A stretch of 64,000 nt of DNA from Trebonia kvetii (GCF_007827045.1 NZ_RPFW01000001.1:906519-970518); one strand, 5' to 3'. Shown: positions 17,122 through 25,385, numbered from the stretch's first letter. Notes: generated from the letters alone by a model not told the origin. A program made the numbers and translations.

Positions 17122-17885
17122 TGAACGCCGATGACGCCGGCAAAAGTCCCAAGGCCGACATCGGGATCGCGATGGGCACCGGCACCGAGGTGACCAGGGA
17201 AGCCGCGGTGATGATCCTGACCGACGACAACCTCGCCCGGTACATCCGCTACCAGGTCAGCGGCCTGTTCGGCTACATCATCACGTTCCTGTCCGCCAGC
17301 ATCTTCAACATCGCGGGCGGCGAACCGCTCCTGCCGCTGCAGACGCTATGGGTAAGCTTCACCACCTTGTCCATCCAGGCCATCGGGCTCGGATACAGCA
17401 AACCCGCCGCCGGGCTCATGGACCGGCCGCCCCTACCGCCAGGCCGGCCGATCCTGACCCGCGGGCTCGTCTGCTGGCTCGCCTTCACCGGCCTGCTGAC
17501 GGCGACCGGCACCCTCGGCGTGATCAGCTGGGCGGATCACGCTCACGGACTCGCCATCGCCCGGACCATGGACATGGTCACGTTCGCGCTGTTCAGCCTG
17601 TTCTTCTCGATCGAGTGCAAAGACGAGATGGATTCGGCGTTCTCCCTCGACACCTTCTCCGGCAAGACGTTCCTCATCACGACCAGCGCGTGGTTTATCC
17701 TGCTGGTCCTGTCCACCGTCCTGGGCATCTTCCAGAACGTGATGGGCACCACCAGGCTTGACGTCCCGCAATGGCTGATCTGCACCGCCGCCGCCCTGTC
17801 AATCGTCGCCGCCGCGGAAATCCGCAAAAGCCGAACGACGGCGGCCCGCCACCACGCGATCCAGCCCGTCAGTTTGATTGGCTAA
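17122..17885 (+). pseudogene. P-type cation ATPase C-terminal relic (PacL/PMR1 type)
   Basis: About 254 codons of the C-terminal end of a Ca2+-type P-ATPase, with no start and no nucleotide-binding or phosphorylation domain. It begins KADIGIAMGTGTEVTREAAV, immediately after where MTGDGVNDAPALK should be. It has an internal deletion: MILTDDN joins directly to LARYIRYQ, losing the usual ~18 residues between. About six membrane segments follow. Its end overlaps the stop of the convergent SRPBCC gene by four bases. A different piece of the same ATPase type is at 53064. A dead gene fragment. Confidence 0.8.
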
Positions 17886-18628
17886 CCCCTGAGCAGCACG
17901 CCGCGCTGATGCGAGAGGCTCCTCCCGGCTCGTTCGGCGCGCTGCCTGATGCCGATCAGCATGCGGCGGTCCATCGCGAAGCTGACAGGCTCGACGATGG
18001 CGGGCCCGAACTGCAGCCTGCTGAGGAGGTCACCGGAGGTGTCGCACCGGTAGCGGCTGATGACCCGGCACCGACCCGGCCCGGCCGGCTCGACGAGGAA
18101 CAGCCAGCTCGCCGTCATCCACCGGTCGCTGGCCCGGGCCGGCCCGCCCGAGGGCGGGGCCTCGGGCTGCCGGGCGTTGCTCAGGGCGGGTACTGGTGCC
18201 ATGTAGGCGACCTGGGCGCGGCCTGGCTGGACGGACACGATACGCAGCGGCGGCGCCTTCGGGTGCAGGTGCAGTTCGCCGCCTTCGCGGGCGGCCCATT
18301 CCGGGTGTACGGCCGCGGCGTTGCGGACCTGGCAGCCGATGAGGTTCTCCAGCCACTGGTAGCTGTAGAACCCGCCGCGGTCCGCGCCGATCTGCGCGAC
18401 CCACGGCCACACGTCCGCGGCGGGCGCCTGGATCTGGACGGCGTGCGTCCAGCCCCATCGCGGCAGCGGAACCAGGTCATCGCCCGGGTAACGGCGCGCC
18501 ACGGCCTGCCCGCCGGCGCCCCACCGGGCGCGGCTGCCCCGGCTGAACGGGGTCAGCAGCGCGGCCGCCATAACGGCCACGCCGAAGGCGCCTTCCGCGA
18601 CGTCACGCCACCTGTCGTGTCGTGCCAT
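17882..18628 (-). CDS. SRPBCC family protein, membrane-anchored
   Basis: 248 residues from the ATG at 18628. One hydrophobic segment near the N-terminus (GAFGVAVMAAALLTPF) is followed by a START/SRPBCC-like domain: IQAPAADVWPWVAQIGADRG, FYSYQWLENLIG, and WLFLVEPAGPGRCRVISRYR. The fold binds hydrophobic ligands; no enzymatic residues can be assigned. It overlaps the upstream DUF4177-type gene by 26 bases, so the two are one operon. A 9-bp-arm palindrome and a DosR-like box lie upstream of that pair. Alternative starts reaching 19105 are rejected as GC-rich read-through. Confidence 0.8.
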   Translation of the reverse strand: MARHDRWRDVAEGAFGVAVMAAALLTPFSRGSRARWGAGGQAVARRYPGDDLVPLPRWGWTHAVQIQAPAADVWPWVAQIGADRGGFYSYQWLENLIGCQVRNAAAVHPEWAAREGGELHLHPKAPPLRIVSVQPGRAQVAYMAPVPALSNARQPEAPPSGGPARASDRWMTASWLFLVEPAGPGRCRVISRYRCDTSGDLLSRLQFGPAIVEPVSFAMDRRMLIGIRQRAERAGRSLSHQRGVLLRG

Positions 18629-18821
18629 CACGGGAACCTTGCTGGGCAGCCTCGGGGCTCGGGCGCTTGAGCAGGACGACGGGATGGACCATGCGCCATC
18701 CCGCGCCCCACGTGGAGACCAGGCCCACCGCTTCCCAGCCTTCGGCGCCGAGCCTGTCCAGTTCCGGAACAGCGCGCTCGATCTTCGTGAAGTCAGCGAC
18801 GGCATACTCCCAGTGCTGCAT
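18603..18821 (-). CDS. DUF4177-like small protein
   Basis: 72 residues from the ATG at 18821, with GGAGGGG upstream. The sequence WEYAVADFTKIERAVPELDR, then LGAEGWEAVGLVSTWG and MVHPVVLLKRP, matches the DUF4177 pattern (WEY start, LGxEGWExV core). The family has no defined biochemical role and often occurs in bacterial stress neighbourhoods. Its 3' end overlaps the SRPBCC gene in another frame. Regulation is probably through the palindrome at 18843-18862, only 22 bases upstream. Confidence 0.78.
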   Translation of the reverse strand: MQHWEYAVADFTKIERAVPELDRLGAEGWEAVGLVSTWGAGWRMVHPVVLLKRPSPEAAQQGSRDGTTRQVA

Positions 18822-18842
18822 GGCTGTTCCCCTCCGTTTCTT

Positions 18843-18862
18843 GATCCTGCGCACGCAGGATC
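18843..18862. promoter_or_regulatory. Perfect palindrome upstream of DUF4177 gene
   Basis: GATCCTGCG-CA-CGCAGGATC has perfect 9-bp arms with a 2-base centre, 22 bases upstream of the minus-strand ATG at 18821. Too tight a loop for a good terminator, and well placed for an operator. Confidence 0.55.
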
Positions 18863-18913
18863 CCGGCTCAGAAGTCCATGCCTCAATGCTGAGCCCACCA
18901 AGCAGGCCCTTGC

Positions 18914-18928
18914 AGGGCCGAAGGACCG
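18914..18928 (-). promoter_or_regulatory. DosR/DevR-like box
   Basis: The minus-strand reading CGGTCCTTCGGCCCT matches 9 of 12 defined positions of GGGACTTNNGNCCCT. It is about 95 bases upstream of the DUF4177/SRPBCC operon start. Confidence 0.4.
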
Positions 18929-19148
18929 TCGCCGGCATGGTCTTCCGGCCCATTCCGTCAGCGGACTCCGCAGCTCAAGCATCACGGCCTGGTCAGCGGC
19001 GCCCGCGCTCATCCCTAGCCGCCTGGCCGGGCCGGGCATCGTTCCGGCGGTAAAGGATGGGTGATCCGGGCAAGCCAGGGTGAACCGCTGGCCTGCCGGT
19101 TTCACTGCCGTGGTCGGGCATGTTCCGGCGCTCCGGGCTGCCGGCCGG

Positions 19149-19346
19149 CTAGCTGGTGAGGGTGCCGAGGATCACCGTGACGGTGGTCTCGGTGCCGTCG
19201 CGGGTCAGCTGTGCCTGCACGCGGTCACCGGGCTTGTGCGCGGCCAGGACCGATTGCAGCGCGGCCAGGTCAAACTCCCTGATGAGGGTGTTGAACCGGT
19301 GGATCAGGTACTCGGGCCGGAGGCCAAAAATAAGGCTCGCAAGCAC
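19149..19346 (-). pseudogene. PDZ-domain C-terminal relic of an HtrA-like protease
   Basis: The last ~45 residues read LAALQSVLAAHKPGDRVQAQ and end GTLTS. This is nearly the same as the end of the intact protease at 54477 (LAELQSVLAAHKPGDRVQAQ, ending GSLTS). The DNA of the two 3' ends is also clearly alignable, beginning with the shared ctagctggtgagg. Upstream of this, FGLRPEYLIHRFNTL is unrelated sequence, and no protease domain is present. I infer a leftover of a paralogous protease gene. Confidence 0.75.
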
Positions 19347-19414
19347 GGAGGTTATCTCGCGGCGTGACGGGCAGAGGGGCCAGACATTGCACAGCCGGTT
19401 ACCAAGGAGGAGAA

Positions 19415-19990
19415 ATGGCGGACGTATTCACCGTCCTGGCCAAGGACCACCAGGAAGTCAAGAACATGCTGGCGGAGCTGGAAAAGGGCCCGACCAGGGC
19501 GACCGGGATCAGCGAGGACCAGCTGGCGCTGCGCAAGAAGATGACGCAAGAGCTGATCATCGAAGAGTCCAAGCACGAGGCGCTGGAGGAAATGTACTTC
19601 TGGCCCGCCGTGCGCAAGCACCTGCCGGCCGGCAACACCCTGGCCGACGAGGCAACCGGACAAGAGCAGCAAGCCAAGCAGGTTCTCGCCGACCTGGACA
19701 AGCTCGACGCCAGCGACGCGAAGTTCGAGCAGCTGCTCGCCAAGTTCACCATCGCGGCCCGGCAGCACATCGAGTTCGAGGAGACCCTGGTGTGGCCGGC
19801 CCTGCGTGCTGCGCTCACCGCCGAGACGGCGGCCGAACTCGGCGCAAAGATCGCCGACGGCAAGAGTAGCGCTCCCACCCGGCCGCATCCGCACACGCCC
19901 CCCACCCCCGGCGCACTCAAGACGGCCGGGCCCGTGGCGGCCGCGACGGATAAGGTCCGCGACACGATCACCGGCCGAGGCACCGACTAA
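19415..19990 (+). CDS. Hemerythrin domain-containing protein
   Basis: 191 residues. The ATG at 19415 follows AAGGAGGAG; the longer frame to 19364 lacks a ribosome-binding site. The four-helix hemerythrin domain (1-140) shows the ligand spacing DVFTVLAKDHQEVKNML, EESKHEALEEMYFWPAVRKH and ARQHIEFEETLVWPALR, supplying His/Glu residues for a di-iron centre. A proline-rich tail (TRPHPHTPPTPG) follows. Such proteins bind O2 or NO or store iron, and are commonly induced in stationary or hypoxic cells. No neighbour overlaps it; it lies between stress genes. Confidence 0.9.
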   Translation: MADVFTVLAKDHQEVKNMLAELEKGPTRATGISEDQLALRKKMTQELIIEESKHEALEEMYFWPAVRKHLPAGNTLADEATGQEQQAKQVLADLDKLDASDAKFEQLLAKFTIAARQHIEFEETLVWPALRAALTAETAAELGAKIADGKSSAPTRPHPHTPPTPGALKTAGPVAAATDKVRDTITGRGTD

Positions 19991-20160
19991 CACCAGCCCG
20001 GTTAGCACGCCTGCCGCCCGCGTCCGGGCCCGGCCGGGCGGCAGGCGCCAACCGGGGGCGGCTTAGGCTCCATGCCCCTCCGGCCCGGCTCATCCGGAAT
20101 TGCCACCGCGTGTGCGTGTGTTTGATGGTGGCTTTCGCTGGCAGTTAGCCAGACAGAGCC

Positions 20161-20463
20161 ATGACAGGGAGAACCGCGATCTGGATGGTCGTTGCAGTCG
20201 CCGTCGCCGGGCTCGCCGTCTGGCTGGGCAGCGTGGCGCTGGCGGCGCGCAAGCCGTACCGGGAACGCGCGCACGGGGAGCGGCTCCCCGGCAGCGTACA
20301 GGGCGGCATGCACGTCGGCGTCGGCCGCAGCGTGGCACCGCGGCGCGACAAGCCGGTGACACCCGGGGACGTCCCTGCCGGAGACACACTCCACCCGGGC
20401 GCGGAAGACCCCGGCGCCGCCCCTGAATTCAGGGACGCGAGGCGGGGCCTGAGAGCCCGCTAG
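20161..20463 (+). CDS. Small single-pass membrane protein, unknown
   Basis: 100 residues. One N-terminal transmembrane helix (AIWMVVAVAVAGLAVWLGSV) is followed by a basic, proline/glycine-rich cytoplasmic-type tail without a recognised domain. The start has only a weak ribosome-binding site. Frames overlap on the other strand, but the clean hydrophobic helix and the position 72 bases before the SDR gene support this one. Function unknown. Confidence 0.5.
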   Translation: MTGRTAIWMVVAVAVAGLAVWLGSVALAARKPYRERAHGERLPGSVQGGMHVGVGRSVAPRRDKPVTPGDVPAGDTLHPGAEDPGAAPEFRDARRGLRAR

Positions 20464-20499
20464 ACCGGTAAAAGCAGTACGGACTCGCTCAGGCAGAGA

Positions 20500-20514
20500 G
20501 CGGTCTTCGACCGC
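20500..20514. repeat. Inverted repeat before SDR gene
   Basis: GCGGTC-TTC-GACCGC has perfect 6-bp arms and lies 20 bases before the SDR ATG, overlapping the approach to its ribosome-binding site. It may be a terminator for the upstream small gene or a translational or operator element. Confidence 0.35.
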
Positions 20515-20534
20515 CGCCAAGGAGGAGGGAAATC

Positions 20535-21374
20535 ATGAACCAGCCAGCGCAGCAGCAGGAGCCGCCGGGCCGGACCGGCGAGATGAACCCGCGGCCGGAC
20601 CACGGCGAGGAGAGCTACCAGGGGTCGGGACGGCTGGCCGGCAAGGCCGCCGTGATCACCGGCGCGGACAGCGGTATCGGCCGGGCCGTGGCCATCGCCT
20701 TCGCCCGGGAAGGCGCCGACGTCCTTATTTCCTATCTCGACGAGCACGACGACGCGCAGGAGACCGCCCGCTGGGTGGAGCAGGCAGGTCGTAAGGCGGT
20801 GCTCGTCCCCGGGGACATGGCTGACGCGGCGCACTGCCGCTTGGTCATCAACACCGCCGTCGCGGAGTTCGGACGGGTCGACGTGCTGGTCAACAACGCC
20901 GCGCAGCAGCGCACCCACGACAAGCTCGAGGACATCTCCGACGAGGAGTGGGACCGGACGCTCGCCGTCAACCTCAGCGCGTTCTTCTACCTGACCAAGG
21001 CCGCGCTGCCGCACATGAGGCCCGGAGCGTCGATCATCGGGACCTCTTCGGTCAACTCTGACTCGCCGACTCCGGCACTGCTGCCCTACGACGTGATCAA
21101 AGCCGGCATCGCGAACATGACCGCGGGACTGGCACAGCTGCTGGCGCCGCGCGGCATCCGCGCCAACAGCGTCGCGCCCGGCCCGGTATGGACGCCGCTC
21201 ATCCCATCGACCATGCCCGCGGAGCACGTGGAGAGCTTCGGCTCCTCGTCCGCGCTGGACCGCCCGGGACAGCCAGCCGAGGTCGCGCCGGTGTACGTGA
21301 TGCTCGCCTCCGACGAGGCCAGCTACGTCTCCGGCGCCCGGGTCGCCGTCACCGGCGGCAAGCCCATCCTGTAA
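20535..21374 (+). CDS. SDR family oxidoreductase, general-stress type
   Basis: 279 residues. The ATG follows AAGGAGGAGG. A 35-residue Gln/Pro-rich leader is typical of the YhdF/YghA-like subgroup, with YQGSGRLAGKAAVITG before the Rossmann fold. The cofactor motif TGADSGIG is at about 43-50, NNAAQ near 119, the catalytic serine in GTSSVNS, and YxxxK in PYDVIKAG. The C-terminus GARVAVTGGKPIL is also subgroup-like. It is a cytoplasmic NAD(P)-dependent dehydrogenase/reductase, physiological substrate unknown; family members are general-stress proteins. It precedes a small stress-associated gene by 34 bases. Confidence 0.9.
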   Translation: MNQPAQQQEPPGRTGEMNPRPDHGEESYQGSGRLAGKAAVITGADSGIGRAVAIAFAREGADVLISYLDEHDDAQETARWVEQAGRKAVLVPGDMADAAHCRLVINTAVAEFGRVDVLVNNAAQQRTHDKLEDISDEEWDRTLAVNLSAFFYLTKAALPHMRPGASIIGTSSVNSDSPTPALLPYDVIKAGIANMTAGLAQLLAPRGIRANSVAPGPVWTPLIPSTMPAEHVESFGSSSALDRPGQPAEVAPVYVMLASDEASYVSGARVAVTGGKPIL

Positions 21375-21408
21375 CCACGCCCGCCCCCGCGACCGGAAAG
21401 GACGCGAC

Positions 21409-21753
21409 ATGGCAGTCACCACCTTCCACGACTTCCCCCTCGCCCCGCGGGACCGCGAATGGGACGGCGCGGCAGCAGAAAAACGCGTGCGCGCATGGGC
21501 GGACGCCAAGGACAAGCCCACCCCCAGGTACCGCGACGCGCACATCAGGTACGACGCCGGCAGCAAGCAGAACTTCACCGCCTACAAACTGCTCTTCACC
21601 GATGTCGTCAACGGCCGCCACGTCGCCGTGCCACGGGCGATCATGGCCGCGGGCAACATCATGCAAGGGGCTGCGCGAGCTTTCCCGCAGGGCGCCAGTC
21701 AAAGCGGCGAACAGGGACGCCCGGCTACCCGCGCCCGGGTCCCTCACACGTGA
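21409..21753 (+). CDS. Conserved small protein, possibly C-terminally altered
   Basis: 114 residues with GGAAAGGACGCGAC before the ATG. The first 85 residues (FPLAPRDREWDGAAAEKRVR, YRDAHIRYDAGSKQNFTAYK, RHVAVPRAIMAAGNIMQGA) match a small conserved module that I recall both alone and at the end of phage prohead-protease-like proteins. Intact copies normally continue after MQGA with a GGVDxPExD-type stretch and end about 20 residues later. Here that is replaced by AARAFPQGASQSGEQG and a basic tail. So the C-terminus may have been replaced by a frameshift or deletion. Function unknown. Confidence 0.55.
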   Translation: MAVTTFHDFPLAPRDREWDGAAAEKRVRAWADAKDKPTPRYRDAHIRYDAGSKQNFTAYKLLFTDVVNGRHVAVPRAIMAAGNIMQGAARAFPQGASQSGEQGRPATRARVPHT

Positions 21754-21865
21754 AGGCACCTGCCAACCCAACAGGGGCAACACCGCGAGCCGGAATAGGA
21801 AGGCGAACGCCGGGTAGCCAGCGGCTACAAGGCCCACGCACCCGGTCACCGGAAGGAATTACCTC

Positions 21866-22033
21866 ATGGCGATCATCCTGCTCGTTCTCCTGCTAGCGAT
21901 CATCTTGGGCGGCCTGGGGTTCGCCATCCACGTCCTGTGGTGGATCGCGCTCGCGGTTCTCGTGCTCTGGCTGATCGGCTTCCTCCTCCGCGTCGGCGAA
22001 GGCACCTCACGCAGCCGCTGGTACCGATGGTGA
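21866..22033 (+). CDS. Small hydrophobic protein, DUF5670/Lmo0937-like
   Basis: A 55-residue gene with GGAAGGAATTACCTC before the ATG. The protein is two back-to-back hydrophobic helices (MAIILLVLLLAIILGG; FAIHVLWWIALAVLVLWLIG) and a short basic tail ending RSRWYRW. Length, the GGLGFAIHVLWW signature and the Arg/Trp end match the tiny Lmo0937-type membrane proteins commonly found among stress genes. It sits between the small stress gene and the DUF72 gene. Confidence 0.75.
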   Translation: MAIILLVLLLAIILGGLGFAIHVLWWIALAVLVLWLIGFLLRVGEGTSRSRWYRW

Positions 22034-22057
22034 TCTCCGCCACCCCCGGACGCGGTC

Positions 22058-22786
22058 GTGGCCGCCTGGATCGGCACGTCGGGCTGGAGCTACGACCACT
22101 GGCACCCTGAGCTCTACCCGCCCGGCCTGCCCGCGCGCCACCGCCTCGCTCGTTACACCCAAGCCTTCACCACCGCCGAGCTGAACAGCAGCTTCTACCG
22201 CTGGCCGGCCCCGGCGGCGTTCGCCAGCTGGCGGCACCGCCTGCCCGACGGATTCCGGCTCTCGGTCAAGGCACCGCGCGGCCTGACCCACGCCCGCAAG
22301 CTGCAGGCGCCGGAGACCTGGCTGGAGCGCATCGCGGCCGGCTGGCACGAACTGGACGGCCGCCGGGCCGTGCTGCTGGTGCAGCTGGCGCCAGCCCAGA
22401 CCCGCGACGACACCCGGCTGGACTACTTCCTCGCGCGGGTCCCTGGCTGGATGCGCGTCGCGGTGGAGTTCCGGCACCCGAGCTGGCACTGCGAGGAGGT
22501 GTTCGCGCTGCTCGCCGGGCACCGCGCCGCCTACTGCGTGATGAGCGGCGCCGGCCTTCCGTGCGTGCTGCGCGCCACCACCGGCTTCGTCTACGTCCGG
22601 ATGCACGGCCCAGACCGCGGGCACCTGTACGCGGGCTCCTACCCCGACACCGACCTGCGCTGGTGGGCCGACCGGATCCGTGAGTGGGACCGGGCCGGCC
22701 AGGACGTGTTCGTCTACTTCAACAACGACGGCGAAGCCAACGCGGTGCGCAACGCCCGGACCCTCCGGGCGCTGCTCAGCGAATGA
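22058..22786 (+). CDS. DUF72 domain-containing protein
   Basis: 242 residues from a GTG start. The DUF72 TIM-barrel hallmarks are IGTSGWSYDHWHPELYPPGL at the N-terminus, ELNSSFYRWP, FRLSVKAPRGLTHARKL, VAVEFRHPSWH, YVRMHGP and the C-terminal YFNNDGEANAVRNARTL. The family (YecE-like) is widespread and often close to SDR, hemerythrin or redox genes, but its biochemical role is not established. The gene lies 24 bases after the small hydrophobic protein and could be co-transcribed. Confidence 0.92.
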   Translation: MAAWIGTSGWSYDHWHPELYPPGLPARHRLARYTQAFTTAELNSSFYRWPAPAAFASWRHRLPDGFRLSVKAPRGLTHARKLQAPETWLERIAAGWHELDGRRAVLLVQLAPAQTRDDTRLDYFLARVPGWMRVAVEFRHPSWHCEEVFALLAGHRAAYCVMSGAGLPCVLRATTGFVYVRMHGPDRGHLYAGSYPDTDLRWWADRIREWDRAGQDVFVYFNNDGEANAVRNARTLRALLSE

Positions 22787-22912
22787 CCGCCTACGGCCCG
22801 CGGCGCAGAAGGCCTTGCCGCCGGTGCGGTCTCCCTTGGTGGCGTGTCTTAAGCGCTAGCCGGCGCCGCGCTGAGGGAGGTCGCTGTTCCGATGGAGGCC
22901 GCTAGTCGGTTG

Positions 22913-23410
22913 TCAGCCGGTTTCGCTTGCTAGCAGTTGCTCCACCGTGCTCACCCGCAGCGACTCAAGCTCGCTGGACTGGCGGTCGGCGCGTACGAGG
23001 AGGTCATCCAGGCGGTCCGCGTCGAGCCGGCCGTCCCGTGCGGCCAGCGCGCGCAGCGTGCGCCACCCTGCGGCCTTGCCGCCCACCCCCAGGCGCAGCA
23101 TCTCCGTCTCCTCCAAGTCGCTGAGCGGGGACCGGGTGACCAGGTGGCCGTTGAGCTTCAGCCGCCCGGCCCGCTCCCCGGCCCAGGAAGCGAAGACCTT
23201 GTAGCCGCGAACCGGGATGCCGAGCGTGGTCATGATCCGCAGCAGGGCGGTCCGGTCCGCGGTGATCTCGCTCGCCAGCCGGCTCAAGACGGCCGCACGC
23301 TCGGTTCCCGGCTCGGCCGACGCCGCCATCCGCCTGGCCAGGCCCGTGCCCGTGGTCGCGCCGGCCAGGTGGTCATTGAGGTAGATCCCGAGCAGGCCCT
23401 GCGTTGTCAT
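22913..23410 (-). CDS. Conserved actinobacterial helical protein, unknown function
   Basis: 165 residues with GGAGAAGCC before the ATG. Mostly helical. The start LLGIYLNDHLAGATTGTGLA and the motif YKVFASWAGERAGRLKLNG are conserved in homologous actinobacterial hypothetical proteins as I recall them, with a ferritin-like helix pattern but no clear metal-ligand set. A C-terminal helical hairpin (LDDLLVRADRQSSELESLR) follows. It lies 36 bases downstream of the PfpI-like gene on the same strand, suggesting an operon. Function not assigned. Confidence 0.75.
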   Translation of the reverse strand: MTTQGLLGIYLNDHLAGATTGTGLARRMAASAEPGTERAAVLSRLASEITADRTALLRIMTTLGIPVRGYKVFASWAGERAGRLKLNGHLVTRSPLSDLEETEMLRLGVGGKAAGWRTLRALAARDGRLDADRLDDLLVRADRQSSELESLRVSTVEQLLASETG

Positions 23411-23446
23411 GGCTTCTCCTATTCCCTTAGCGGAATCCGCAGGGCC

Positions 23447-24010
23447 TCAGACCGCGCGCGCGAACGTCTTGACCAGCTGCTGGTCGAACGCGTCGAGGTC
23501 GTCGGGCTTGCGGCTGGTGACCAGGTCGAAGCCCTGCTCGGGGCTGAGGACCACCTGCTCGTCGCGCCAGTCGCCGCCGGCGTTGCGGATGTCGGTGCGC
23601 AGGCTCGGCCAGCTGGTCAGCGTCTTGCCCGCCACCACGCCCGCCTCGACCAGGGTCCAGGGGCCGTGGCAGATCGCCGCGATCGGCTTGCCGGCCACGG
23701 CGAACGCCTTGACGAAGGCGACCGCCTCCGGCACCAGCCGCAGCTTGTCGGGATTGCCGACACCGCCGGGCAGCACCAGCCCGGCGAAGTCCGCCGCCGA
23801 GACGTCGCCGACCGCGTGATCGGGCTCGTAGCGACCGCCGGGCTCGGCGTCGTGGTTGACCGTCTTAACCGGGTCCTTCTCCGGCGCTAGCAGGACGGGC
23901 TCCCCGCCAGCGTCCTTGACCGCCTGCCAGGGGCTGGTCAGCTCCACCTGCTCGACCCCCGCGTTCGCGACCAGGAACGCGATGCGCTTACCGGCGAGTT
24001 CGTTGCTCAT
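23447..24010 (-). CDS. PfpI/DJ-1 family protein (type 1 glutamine amidotransferase-like)
   Basis: 187 residues. The nucleophile elbow is AAICHGPWTL (Cys in a CHG triad) and an acidic partner lies in AGVEQVELTSPW. GLVLPGGVGNPDKLR and LTSWPSLRTDIRNAGGDW are family signatures. PfpI-like proteins include proteases, glyoxalase III-type deglycases and stress chaperones, so the precise activity is open. GGGGAGAGCC precedes the ATG. Likely an operon with the helical protein downstream, within the stress island. Confidence 0.9.
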   Translation of the reverse strand: MSNELAGKRIAFLVANAGVEQVELTSPWQAVKDAGGEPVLLAPEKDPVKTVNHDAEPGGRYEPDHAVGDVSAADFAGLVLPGGVGNPDKLRLVPEAVAFVKAFAVAGKPIAAICHGPWTLVEAGVVAGKTLTSWPSLRTDIRNAGGDWRDEQVVLSPEQGFDLVTSRKPDDLDAFDQQLVKTFARAV

Positions 24011-24111
24011 GGGCTCTCCCCGTCTTCGGTCATCCTGGCTCGCGTCCGAGCCACCGAGACCTGCCTCTCCCCGCGCATGGCGAGGCTAATCCTGGGCAGC
24101 CGCGGTGTTCA

Positions 24112-24212
24112 GACGGTCCGAGGAACACGATGTTGGCCTTCTCGGCGATGAAGTCCCGGGTGCCGAGGTGGGCGATCAGGTCTCTTTTGAGGCCGCGGGC
24201 GTGACGCCATGA
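24112..24212 (-). pseudogene. IstB (IS21-family helper ATPase) relic
   Basis: About 33 codons read HARGLKRDLIAHLGTRDFIA and EKANIVFLGP on the minus strand, ending exactly where the Walker A (GPPGTGKTH) should begin. This is the segment just N-terminal to the ATPase core of IS21-type IstB proteins. No transposase (IstA) or terminal repeats are visible. It is a scar of an insertion element between the PfpI and MshC genes. Confidence 0.7.
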
Positions 24213-24248
24213 CTGGAGGAAGCATGACAGGGGCAGCCGGGGCGAGCG

Positions 24249-25385
24249 TCAGTTGAGTCCCAGCACCGCAATCACGCTTCGCGCGGCGGCCCCACCTTCC
24301 TCGATTGCCACATCGACAGCCGCGGAAACGTTAAGGTCGGCCGCTAGCAGCCGGCTTGTCTCAGCTACCGCCGCTGCGGCCGGACGGGTGCGCCCGGCCG
24401 CCCGGTACAGCTCTTCCAGGCGTGCTCCCGCCTGGTCGAGCAGGGCGGGAGAGTAGTCCCAGTCCTTGCCCCACGGACGGTCCAGGATCATCAGCCGCAC
24501 GGCCGCGGCGGGATGGCCGTCGACAAGGTCGCGGACGAGCACTAGATTTCCCGCGGACTTGGCCATCTTCGCTCCTCCCACCCGGACCGTGCCCGCATGC
24601 AGCCATGCGCGCGCATAGGGGCGGACACCGGTGAACGCCTCGACCATCGCCGCCTGGTAGGCATGATGCGGGAAACGCAGGTCAGCGCCGCCCGCATGGA
24701 CATCGACGGCGGCGCCGAAAACCGACAGCGCCATGGCCGCGCACTCGGCGTGCCACCCCGGGCGCCCGCGTCCCCACGGCGAGTCCCAAGCCGGATGACC
24801 CGGCTCGCCGGCCTGCCAGACCGCCACGTCCAGCGGGTCGTCCTTGGCCGGGTCGTCCGGCCGACCGCCGTACTCCACCGACAGGCGCAGCGCCGCGTCC
24901 CGGCCCAGTCCAGACCCGCGGATGGCGGGTTCCCCGCGGAAGTACACGCTGCCGTCTCGGACATAGGCGGCGCCGCCCGCCAGCAGGCCGCCGGCTAGGC
25001 GGATGACCTGGTCGACGTAACGGCGCGCCCTGGGCTCATGCTGAACGTCCCGCACATTCAGCGCCGCCATGTCCCGGTCAAAGTAATACTGCCCGGCCGC
25101 CGCGAACGCGTCGTACGGCTCCCCGGCCCGGTGCGCCGCCTCGTCGAGCACGTCGTCGACATCGGTGACGTTGCGGCATGTCTCAGGTTCCACGCCGAAC
25201 AGGCGCAGCGTTCGGGCCAGCGCATCGACCCAGACAAACGTGGCCGCGTGCCCCAGGTGCGTGACGTCGTACGGCGTGATCCCGCACGTGTAGATCCGGG
25301 CGCGATCAAGGAACACCAACCTACGGCCACCCAGAGCCAGGCCGCTGACTTCGGCAACTCCGTTGTCAACCCGCGTCTCGTTCAT
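24249..25385 (-). CDS. mshC: Cysteine:GlcN-Ins ligase MshC-like (cysteinyl-tRNA synthetase paralogue)
   Basis: 378 residues. The class I synthetase fold has an HIGH-like element in YTCGITPYDVTHLGHA. The zinc/cysteine-binding residues C34, C215 (WHAEC) and H240 show spacing close to mycobacterial MshC (181 and 25 residues). The KMSKS loop is KMAKSAGN. YTCGITPYD and the lack of an anticodon-binding domain favour MshC, which joins cysteine to glucosaminyl-inositol in mycothiol synthesis, over CysS. It is slightly shorter than typical MshC (about 410). No other mycothiol gene is adjacent, so it may be a second, accessory copy. Confidence 0.8.
   Translation of the reverse strand: MNETRVDNGVAEVSGLALGGRRLVFLDRARIYTCGITPYDVTHLGHAATFVWVDALARTLRLFGVEPETCRNVTDVDDVLDEAAHRAGEPYDAFAAAGQYYFDRDMAALNVRDVQHEPRARRYVDQVIRLAGGLLAGGAAYVRDGSVYFRGEPAIRGSGLGRDAALRLSVEYGGRPDDPAKDDPLDVAVWQAGEPGHPAWDSPWGRGRPGWHAECAAMALSVFGAAVDVHAGGADLRFPHHAYQAAMVEAFTGVRPYARAWLHAGTVRVGGAKMAKSAGNLVLVRDLVDGHPAAAVRLMILDRPWGKDWDYSPALLDQAGARLEELYRAAGRTRPAAAAVAETSRLLAADLNVSAAVDVAIEEGGAAARSVIAVLGLN

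Larger units (their letters stand above)
18822..19148. other. Regulatory region upstream of DUF4177/SRPBCC operon
   Basis: About 330 bases without a supported gene. It contains the palindrome at 18843-18862 and a DosR-like box at 18914-18928 (minus-strand reading CGGTCCTTCGGCCCT). From 18930 to 19148 I see nothing convincing; all frames there are read-through. Confidence 0.4.
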
